From positions 19,940 to 71,476 of the forward strand of contig JAJQBQ010000057.1 of NCBI GenBank assembly GCA_021203205.1: a DNA stretch of 51,537 bases, in the 5' to 3' direction. The notes under the pieces are model-generated. The model was not told the DNA's origin. It was given only the letters and a program-made list of their open reading frames with translations, and made no database searches. This DNA is from Lachnospiraceae bacterium (GTDB lineage Bacteria > Bacillota > Clostridia > Lachnospirales > Lachnospiraceae). Both the position numbers and the translations under genes were made by a program. Within the stretch, counting starts at the first letter, position 1; the number at the start of each line of letters is the position of its first letter. Below, one piece after another: positions 1 to 7,500 of the stretch.

Positions 1-90
1 CATCGGTTCTGAGACCCGCTCCCCGTTTCCCGCAGACACTTTTTCTCTCTGAAACATCGGTTCTGAGACCCGCTCCCCGTTTCCCGCAGA
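1..90. repeat. 54-bp in-frame direct repeat inside cobU
   Basis: Bases 1-36 recur almost exactly at 55-90, a period of 54 bp, which adds 18 residues per copy (the peptide SAGNGERVSEPM is repeated). The reading frame is kept. More copies may lie left of the window edge. CobU proteins normally have no such insert at this point, just before the segment that continues to the guanylyltransferase core. Confidence 0.85.
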
Positions 91-378
91 TATTTTCTCC
101 TCCGGGACATCTTTACAGCCGGAATCTGGATTTTCAAGCTTCGGAATGACTTTTTTCAGATCGGAGTATTGCTCCAGCGTAAGGAATCCCTTTCCGGCAC
201 GAAGCTCGTGGTGATGCTTTATTTTCTCTTTCGCATCCTCCGTAAACGGCTCCATTGTGGCGATATAGATCATCTGCGAGGCCGCCTGCCCGTCAAATCT
301 GTTCCGCATCTCCAGGGCTGTTTTTTCGGCAAATGCGGACTTTCCGCTGGAGGATCCTCCCGTAATTAAAATCAGCAT
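1..378 (-). CDS. cobU: Adenosylcobinamide kinase / guanylyltransferase, partial
   Basis: CobU phosphorylates adenosylcobinamide and transfers GMP to it, making AdoCbi-GDP for nucleotide-loop assembly of cobalamin in the cytoplasm. The visible 126 residues begin at an ATG with GGAGG about 8 bases upstream. The Walker A motif GGSSSGKS lies at residues 7-14, followed by IYIATMEPF and by HHELR, the region holding the guanylylated histidine. The C-terminal part lies left of the window. From about residue 72 the sequence leaves the family pattern and runs into a hydrophilic, repeated insert (see the repeat at 1-90). Its neighbour cobT is the next gene upstream on the same strand, so the pair fits one nucleotide-loop operon. 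Family call is confident; whether the protein is active with this insert cannot be judged from the visible part. Confidence 0.9.
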   Translation of the reverse strand, partial: MLILITGGSSSGKSAFAEKTALEMRNRFDGQAASQMIYIATMEPFTEDAKEKIKHHHELRAGKGFLTLEQYSDLKKVIPKLENPDSGCKDVPEEKISAGNGERVSEPMFQREKVSAGNGERVSEPM

Positions 379-444
379 GGCAAATACCTCCGGAACCGTA
401 TCAATCAGCCCGTCTTCTGATGCTGGGACAAAAGGAATGACACT

Positions 445-586
445 GCGGATTACTCCCGAAGAAAATGCAAAGCATTTTTTTCAGTAACGCGAAGCGTTGA
501 CTTCGACTTTTGGCTCCGGTGTCATCTTCTCATACGCACTGACATGAATATCCCTTTTCAGTCGGTTTACTTTTTCGTATTAGAGC
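445..586 (-). repeat. Intergenic repeats and weak terminator downstream of cobT
   Basis: This 200-bp gap between cobT and cobU holds no gene. It contains a copy of the 3' end of cobT (521-558, matching 587-624, period 66 bp), a GAA-loop palindrome at 483-502, and a 7-bp hairpin AAAATGC/GCATTTT at 465-484 that could act as a terminator. About 65 bp (roughly 445-510, minus strand) resemble 14893-14958 downstream of an unrelated regulator gene. Confidence 0.6.
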
Positions 587-1929
587 GTCATCTTCTCATA
601 CGCGCTGACGTGGATATCCTCAAAGGTCCTGTTCTCCCGATATACCGCGAGCACCGGATCCAGCATGGCGAAGAGCAGCGCGTCCCCGGTGCCCTCCCCC
701 AACGCAAGATCCGCATGGATGACCGGGCGAAGCCCCAGACGTTCACAGATCATGCCGCAGACCGGTTCACGGCCCAGGTGAGACGGGATCAGCGCGTCCG
801 CCACATAGCTATTTTTCCGTCCTGTCAGCTGCTTTTCCATCTCACAGGCGCACAGAGCCGCGGCAAGAGAGATGGCCCCGTCCAGAACCACCGGCAGGCG
901 GTACGCGGCACAGCCGAAATAATAGCCCACCATGCCGGCCAGATCGAAGCCGCCGACGGAAGCCAGCGTTTTAAATGCAGAAACTAAACAGAAAGCATCG
1001 TCCTGCTTTGTCTCATATCGTGACACTGGATTTTCTGTTGCCGGATCACCGTCTGTATTTTCCAAATTACGCGGAGCTCCGTCTTCGCCATGTGACAGTA
1101 AAATCCCGAATACTGACGCGTGCGACTCTGATCCTAACGCGTCCCGATGCATTCCGTATTTCGGCAAAGTCTCCGACATGAGTCCGTGCAATCTTAAGCC
1201 CTTTCGAATCACTTCCCTCTTTTTCCTTAATCCCTCATCCGAAAGTCCTGCTCCCCGGCCGCTGACAAGATCCGCGTCTTTGTTTAAAAGTGCCGCCGCG
1301 ATTGCGCCCGAGGTGGTCGTGTTGCCGATGCCCATCTCCCCGACGCCGGAAATCTCGATACCGGCTTCTTTCCGCTCCTTTGCCAGGTGGATTCCCGTAA
1401 AGATAGCCTGCAGGCATTCCTGCTCTGTCATGGCGGCAGTCTTCGTGAAATTCTTCGTGCCCCGCGCCACCGCGCACTGGCGCATGTTAGGGTGCAGAAC
1501 CTCATGCCGCATGCCGATATCCACCGGCAGGACGTCCGCCCCCGCGGCCTGCGCCATCAGATTTACGCTGGCGCATCCCTTCGCCATGTTCTCCGCCACA
1601 ATGGCGGTCACCTCGTCCCCGGTCTGGGTGACACCCTCCTCCACGATGCCGTTGTCGGCGCAGAATACCACAATTTCTCTTCTGTCCAGGCTTACATCCG
1701 GTGTGCCGGTGATGCCTGCGATGCGCTCCAAAAGGTGCTCCATCTCGCCGAGACCCTTTAAGGGTTTGCCGATGCCGTCCCAGTGGGCCTCGCAGCGGCG
1801 GGCCGCCTCCTGATCAGCGGGTGAGATCGTGCACAGGAATCCGGCCAGATCACTCACCTTGGAGATCTCGGGTAATCTTTTCTTATTGGAATATCCTTCA
1901 GATAAATGTTCTTCATTTAAATTCATCAT
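580..1929 (-). CDS. cobT: Nicotinate-nucleotide-dimethylbenzimidazole phosphoribosyltransferase
   Basis: CobT makes alpha-ribazole phosphate from nicotinate mononucleotide and a lower-ligand base for cobalamin. The chain carries family landmarks: FCADNGIVEEGVTQT near the N-terminus, ASVNLMAQAAGADVLPVDIG, EISGVGEMGIGNTTT, and the C-terminal LALGEGTGDALL, which holds the catalytic glutamate. I chose the ATG at 1929 because upstream codons encode a non-family extension (CGILCQSKFGKKQD). A hydrophilic insert of about 40 residues (after ALGSESHASVFG) separates the two halves. The last 13 codons (IHVSAYEKMTL region) are duplicated just downstream of the stop. It lies 201 bp upstream of cobU on the same strand, so cotranscription is plausible. 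No cobalamin riboswitch was recognised in the 150 bp upstream. Confidence 0.93.
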   Translation of the reverse strand: MMNLNEEHLSEGYSNKKRLPEISKVSDLAGFLCTISPADQEAARRCEAHWDGIGKPLKGLGEMEHLLERIAGITGTPDVSLDRREIVVFCADNGIVEEGVTQTGDEVTAIVAENMAKGCASVNLMAQAAGADVLPVDIGMRHEVLHPNMRQCAVARGTKNFTKTAAMTEQECLQAIFTGIHLAKERKEAGIEISGVGEMGIGNTTTSGAIAAALLNKDADLVSGRGAGLSDEGLRKKREVIRKGLRLHGLMSETLPKYGMHRDALGSESHASVFGILLSHGEDGAPRNLENTDGDPATENPVSRYETKQDDAFCLVSAFKTLASVGGFDLAGMVGYYFGCAAYRLPVVLDGAISLAAALCACEMEKQLTGRKNSYVADALIPSHLGREPVCGMICERLGLRPVIHADLALGEGTGDALLFAMLDPVLAVYRENRTFEDIHVSAYEKMTL

Positions 1930-2005
1930 GTTGTCCTGCTTCTTTCCAAACTTAGATTGGCAAAGGATACCACAAAAGACTCTCTTTCTCAACAACCATT
2001 TTTTC

Positions 2006-2075
2006 TTCCATAGAAATCGCCGAATAGTTCGGAGAAAATTAAGTTTTTTCTGTGCGCGGGAAGGTTTCTATGGAA
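2006..2075. terminator. Long-loop inverted repeat between lon and cobT
   Basis: Arms TTCCATAGAAA (2006-2016) and TTTCTATGGAA (2065-2075) are perfect complements separated by 48 bases. The element starts 5 bases after the lon stop codon on the minus strand, so it may end or attenuate lon transcripts before cobT. It has no clean U-run; a regulator-binding dyad is the alternative. Confidence 0.4.
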
Positions 2076-2079
2076 ATCC

Positions 2080-4407
2080 TCATTCCGAAATATCGCTAAC
2101 AGACGCATAAGAGATCGATTCGTCAAAAAGATTCTCGCACGAATCCTCCAGCACCCTGTCCAGGACCTCCTTCACTGTCCTGACCGGCACGATTTCCACT
2201 TTGCTGCGCACTTCTTCCGCCACATCTTCCAAGTCCTCCACATTATCCTGCGGGATAAGAACCCTCGTGATCCCCGCGCGCTGCGCAGCCATCAGCTTTT
2301 CGTTCAGGCCGCCGATCGGCATGACACCTCCCCTTAAGGATACCTCCCCGGTCATGGCGGTATCCGGGCTGACCGTCTTACCTGTCACAAGGGAGGCCAG
2401 CGCCGTCGTCAGCGTGATCCCGGCGGACGGGCCGTCCTTCGGCACGGCTCCCTCCGGCACATGGACATGGAGGTCGTGGTCTTCAAAGACAGCGGATTCC
2501 TCCGGATAAATGGACTTCACCAGACTTAAGGCGATCTGCACGGATTCCTTCATCACATCGCCCAGCTGTCCGGTAATGAGCACGTTTCCTTTTCCCTTGG
2601 TCAGCTTGGTCTCAATGAAAAGGATCTCCCCGCCGGCGCTGGTCCAGGCGAGGCCGGTCACGATGCCGGGGAGCCTTTCCCGAAGCTTCCGGTCGTGCGT
2701 CCTCTGCTTTCTGCCCAGGTAATCTGTCAGGTTTTCCTCCGTCACCGCCAGCTGCTCCTGCGGATCCCGTACCAGGCGCACCGCCGCCTCCCGGCAGAGA
2801 GTCTCGATCTGCTTTTTCAGGTTCCGCACACCAGCTTCCATCGTATATTCATCGATCATTTTCCTTAAGGCATCGTCCGTAACCGAGAGGCTGTCCTCCG
2901 CAATGCCCATGGTCTCCCAGGCTTTCGGAACCAGATGTTTTTTTGCGATCTGCAGTTTTTCCACGGCCGTGTAGCCCGGAAACGAAATCACTTCCATCCG
3001 ATTTAACAGCGGCTCCGGGATCGTCTCCGTGGTGTTCGCCGTGCAGACAAACAGCACGTTGGAGAGATCATACGGAACGTTCATGTAGTGGTCGGTAAAT
3101 GTGCTGTTCTGTTCCGGATCCAGCACTTCCAGCAGCGCACTGGCCGGGTCGCCGTTGTAATCCCTGGTTAGCTTGTCCACCTCGTCCAGCACCATGACCG
3201 GATTGGATGCGCCACTCCGCTTCATGCCTTCCATGATCCTGCCGGGCATGGCGCCCACATAAGTACGCCGGTGCCCGCGGATCTCCGCCTCATCGCGGAT
3301 GCCTCCCAGGCTGATGCGCACATAGCTTCTCCCCAGTGCCCTGGCGATGCTCTGGCCGATGCTCGTCTTGCCGGTGCCGGGCGCTCCCTCAAAAAGAAGA
3401 ATCGCGCCGCTCTGCTTCCGATTCAGCGCCATGACCGCCAACTGCTGGATGATGCGCTTCTTCACCTTTTTCAGCCCGTAATGGTCCTCATCGAGGATCT
3501 CCACCGCCTTTGCGAGGTCAATTTCCGCAGGCTCCGGGGCTTTCCAGGACAGCCCGGTCACAAAATCAAGGTAATCGTACAGCATCCCGTACTCGTGGCT
3601 GTCCTTTCCTTCCTGGCGCATGCGGTTTAAGACCTTTTCCGCCTCCCTCTTCGCCTCCGGGTTCATCCCGGCTTCCTCAATTTTCTTTTCAAACTTTCGG
3701 ATATCCGAAACATTTTCCGGATGCATGTCGTCCAGTTCCTTCTGCAAGTAGCTGATCTGTTTTTTCAGCGCATCCTCGCGGTAGATCTGCTGCTGATTTT
3801 CCTGATGGTTCTCCTCTGCCTCCTGGGACACCTTGGCCACCTCGATGATATCACGGATCGCCCGGTCGATTTTCTCACAGCGCTCCCGTCTGGAATCGCA
3901 GGCCAGGATCTCATACTTTTCCTCCGGATCCAGATTCAGATACTCGGAAACCGCGCACGCCAGGTCATTGATGTTCCTTCGCTGTGTGATAAAGTTTCTC
4001 GCGAAAAATCCCCATTGATAGCTCTGCACGAACTTTAGCAGCACAGATTTCAGGTCAGAGAATATTTTCTTCTCCTCCTCATCGCTCAAGTCGTCAATAT
4101 CCGGGCGCGTGGTGGCGACGGCGGTCATCACGTCTGTTACCTCTATATCTGTCACATCCACTCTCTCGATGGTGTGGAGCTGAAAGCTATCCTCGTCTCC
4201 GCCATTTCCTACCTCAGCCACGATGCCGATGGGATAAAACTCATCTCCGGTCACATCACCGTTTCCCGGCTCGTTCTTCCGCAGCAAGAACAAAACTTCG
4301 GTTCCCGGAACTACCTCCTCATCTTCTCCTCCCGCGATAAAATCCTTTTTAAAATAATAGTACACATCCGGCAACAGCAAAATATTATAAGCAGGTTTTA
4401 TAATCAT
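2080..4407 (-). CDS. lon: ATP-dependent protease LonA
   Basis: Cytoplasmic AAA+ serine protease that unfolds and degrades misfolded and regulatory proteins. At 775 residues it has the normal LonA length. Residues 1-200 form the substrate-binding LON domain, followed by a helical segment. The AAA+ module has Walker A GAPGTGKT at 341-348 and Walker B VMVLDE near 404-409. The protease domain has GPSAG with catalytic Ser661 and Lys704 in NEKLMAA, the 43-residue spacing expected for LonA. The start has AAAGGAG 9 bases upstream. Transcription should start from the promoter at 4495-4523, with a CIRCE operator immediately downstream of the -10 box. This implies heat-shock repression by HrcA, a control seen for chaperone genes and less common for lon. 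The C-terminal 20 residues are acidic and probably disordered. Confidence 0.97.
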   Translation of the reverse strand: MIIKPAYNILLLPDVYYYFKKDFIAGGEDEEVVPGTEVLFLLRKNEPGNGDVTGDEFYPIGIVAEVGNGGDEDSFQLHTIERVDVTDIEVTDVMTAVATTRPDIDDLSDEEEKKIFSDLKSVLLKFVQSYQWGFFARNFITQRRNINDLACAVSEYLNLDPEEKYEILACDSRRERCEKIDRAIRDIIEVAKVSQEAEENHQENQQQIYREDALKKQISYLQKELDDMHPENVSDIRKFEKKIEEAGMNPEAKREAEKVLNRMRQEGKDSHEYGMLYDYLDFVTGLSWKAPEPAEIDLAKAVEILDEDHYGLKKVKKRIIQQLAVMALNRKQSGAILLFEGAPGTGKTSIGQSIARALGRSYVRISLGGIRDEAEIRGHRRTYVGAMPGRIMEGMKRSGASNPVMVLDEVDKLTRDYNGDPASALLEVLDPEQNSTFTDHYMNVPYDLSNVLFVCTANTTETIPEPLLNRMEVISFPGYTAVEKLQIAKKHLVPKAWETMGIAEDSLSVTDDALRKMIDEYTMEAGVRNLKKQIETLCREAAVRLVRDPQEQLAVTEENLTDYLGRKQRTHDRKLRERLPGIVTGLAWTSAGGEILFIETKLTKGKGNVLITGQLGDVMKESVQIALSLVKSIYPEESAVFEDHDLHVHVPEGAVPKDGPSAGITLTTALASLVTGKTVSPDTAMTGEVSLRGGVMPIGGLNEKLMAAQRAGITRVLIPQDNVEDLEDVAEEVRSKVEIVPVRTVKEVLDRVLEDSCENLFDESISYASVSDISE

Positions 4408-4456
4408 GGACGAACTCCTTTCTGCCGAAAAAGCGATGCTTAAATGATGTTTTTTG

Positions 4457-4483
4457 TTAGCAGTCTCTTTTGTTGAGTGCTAA
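4457..4483 (-). promoter_or_regulatory. CIRCE operator (HrcA site) upstream of lon
   Basis: On the minus strand the half sites are TTAGCACTC, nine spacer bases, then GACTGCTAA. This matches the CIRCE consensus TTAGCACTC-N9-GAGTGCTAA with one mismatch. It sits 12 bases downstream of the -10 box of the lon promoter and 50 bases upstream of the start codon, the normal place for HrcA repression. Confidence 0.88.
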
Positions 4484-4494
4484 TATTGTGCGCA

Positions 4495-4523
4495 AGTTTA
4501 GCACAAAAACAGATGTCCGTCAA
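4495..4523 (-). promoter_or_regulatory. SigA-type promoter of lon
   Basis: Minus strand TTGACG (4518-4523), 17-base spacer, TAAACT (4495-4500). The -35 box overlaps the stop codon of the upstream activase gene. The CIRCE element follows directly, so lon has its own heat-responsive transcription unit. Confidence 0.75.
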
Positions 4524-7500
4524 TCCCATTTCTTCTGTAAATTACAATTCATAAGCAGCATCTGCAGCCGATTCTCCACGTTCGCGAAGCTGGTGTCCGG
4601 ATCCAGGTCCAGCGGCAGGATGCTGATCTCCGGGTAGCGTTCCTTCAGGCGGCGGATCACGCCGCGCCCGCAGATGTGGTTCGGCAGACATCCAAAGGGC
4701 TGCAGGATGACGAAGGATTTCACGCCTTTCCTGGCGTAATGGTCGATCTCTGCGGCCATCAGCCACCCCTCACCGCAGCTTAAGGTCTCCGGTATGATGT
4801 CGCGCACGCCCTCGTAAATGTCCCGGGGGCGAAGGGATTTCTCATAGAGCGGATGGCGCACGGCCACCTTTTCCAGGTTCTTCTGCACCGTGTCGAACAG
4901 CCAGTCCACCGCGAACGGGTAAGGGAAAATGTTCGCCTGGTAATCCTTAATTTCCGCCATGGTGGCCTGAAAATCCTTCCGCAGCTGATCCGTGACGCGC
5001 GGGAATACGGCCTCCATGTTGTTCTTTTCCAGATAGCGCTCGATGCCGAAGTTTGAGCCCGGGTGGTAGGTGACCAGCAGTTCTCCCGTCACAAAAACCC
5101 GCGGTTTTAAGACAGACCGGTCATAGGGGATGTCCGCCATATCGCTGATGCAGGTTTCAAAGGCTTTTCTGGCCTCATGGATGCTCTTCCGGATGCCGTC
5201 CGCGAGTTTCTGTACACAGGCCTGGTAGACCCGGTCCGTCTCCCCCGGATTGAGCTCATATGGGCGGATCTTCCGGCACAGCTCCGTCAGGATGTCCAGC
5301 ATCATGAAGGTCCAGACCGCCTCCAGCACGGCGCTGACCCCCAGCAGGAAAATTCCCGGGTGCATGTCCTTCGAGTCCCCCACATCGGTCGTGACGATGG
5401 GCACTTCCGTAAATCCCGCCGCATCGAGTCCCTTGCGCAGGAGGCCGGTGTAATGGGACATTCTGCAGTCGCACTGGAACTTCACCATGCCCACGGCCAC
5501 CTCACCCTTCCGGTAGTTTCCGGTCTGAAGCTCACCGATCAGTTCGCCGATAACCATCTGACACGGAAAGCAGATATCATTATGTACGTACTTTTTCCCC
5601 AGCCGGATCTGCTCGCTCTGCCCCACCGGCACCGCTTTCGGGATGAAATTTTCCTTTTCCAGGATCGCGCAAAGAAGAATGTTCACCTCGGCGGAAATGT
5701 TCGGGATCAGGATGGTGCGCTTCTTTTTATCCGGCCGGTAGAATTTCACCGGGCTCGGGGCTGGGACAAGGGCGCCGGGGTTTCCGGGTGCGATTTCGCC
5801 CTTTTTGTGCCTTGCCTCTCGTGTGCGGGATTCTCCGTTCCGGTTTACGGATTTATCGTTGTTCTTATTTCCGGTTTTTCCGGCACAGTTTTCAACTTTT
5901 CCGTCATGATTTCTGATTTTTCCGTCACGGTTTCCGAGCTTCCCGCCACGTTTTCCGTTTTCTTCGTTGCGGTCTCCGGTTTTTCTGTCAGGGATTTCAT
6001 TTTCTCTGCTGCGGACTATATCAGACGCTCCGATTTTCCCGCCAGGGATTCGTTCTTCTTTCTTCCTCCTGATCGCCACCGTCTCCAGAAAAGACTGGAT
6101 CCGGATATCCAGCGCCCCGGATGCATCGCTTTCATCGATTTTTAAAATCAGCGGCGGCTTGTTTCCGGCGGCGTTCATGTCGCGGACGATCTCATCGGAG
6201 AGCACGGCATCGTGCCCGCAACCAAAGCTGACGAGCTGCACATATTCCAGCTCCGGCGTTTCCGCGGCGAGAACCGCGCCGGAAAGCATGCGCGTATGGA
6301 AATTGTTCGTGATCTCGATGCGCGTATTCTTCGGATTTACCTCATTTAACCCCGGAAGGCTGTCCACCGTGAGCACCGGAATGCCCCTGCGGGTAAACTT
6401 CTTTGAAATATCATGGCTGATAAAGGCGTCCGTGTGGTACGGTCTGCCCGCCAGCACCACGGCATAGCTCCCGGTCTCCCGGACATCCTCCATGATCTCC
6501 TCCGCCCGTCTTCTTAACGTAGTCCGGAATTCCGTGATGGCCTTTTCTCCCTCGAGAAACGCAGCCTCGGCCTGTCCTTCAAATACGCCCAGCTCCTCCT
6601 GCGCGTATTTCAGGATCTGCTTCTTCCGGTTCTTTTCCGAAAACCAGTGAAATACCGGCGTGTCAAACTTCACGCCGTAGCGCTCTTCGGGCGTCTGAGA
6701 ATTGCGCACCACCATCGGGTAGCCCTGCACCACAGAACACACATACGGGCTCTGCTTGTCCACTCCCTCCGGCGGCATGTGCATGACATAGGGCATAAAA
6801 ATGCGGTCCACGCCCTGCTTTGCCAGGTCAAGGATATGCCCGTGGACAAGCTTTGCCGGAAAACAGATGGTATCGGATGCCACAAAGGTAAGCCCAGCCT
6901 CGTACATTTTCCGGGAACTCCGATGGGAAAACTTCACCTCATATCCCAGTGCGCGGAAGAACGTGCTCCAGAAAGGTGCGCTGTCCCAGAATTCGAGGGT
7001 GCGCGGGATACCGACGGTCTTCCCGTTCGAATCACAGGCCGGGTCGCAGGGCCAGTCGGCAAAAAGCAGCTTTTCGCGCTCCAGGAAGAGGTCGGGAACC
7101 TCCGCAGTCCGTTTCTCTTTCAAATTTTCGTTTTTCCGACCAGATACATCTACAGTTTTGCCTGTATTTTCCGTCAATTTTTCCACTACAGCCCCGCGTT
7201 CGCACCGATTTCCGGTCACATAAACGCCGCCCGTTCCAAACCGCATGATCGTGCGCGCACAGTGGTTCGCGCAGTGCGGGCAGATAACGCCGGTCTCCGT
7301 GGTGTAAGTAAAATTCCGAACCGCGCCCAGACCGATAAAGCGGGATTTCGGCCTCCGAACTGCATCCAAACCGATATACCTCAATTCCTGACTTCCTCCT
7401 TCTTCGGAAGGCATCTCCCTGACACGTTTTGTCTCACCCGTATCATCCAGACTGTTTTCCCCTGAATTCTGCATTTGAAGTTCAGTCTCTTTCCGTGATT

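Noticed and set aside
932-1813. 293-codon plus-strand frame opposite cobT
   Set aside because: It is the complementary-strand shadow of the conserved cobT gene, Ser/Pro/Arg-rich with no ribosome site; the same holds for the long frames opposite lon, the activase and the GH genes.
1930-2080. Cobalamin riboswitch upstream of cobT
   Set aside because: I looked for the B12-box and paired core and did not find them; the gap is too short.
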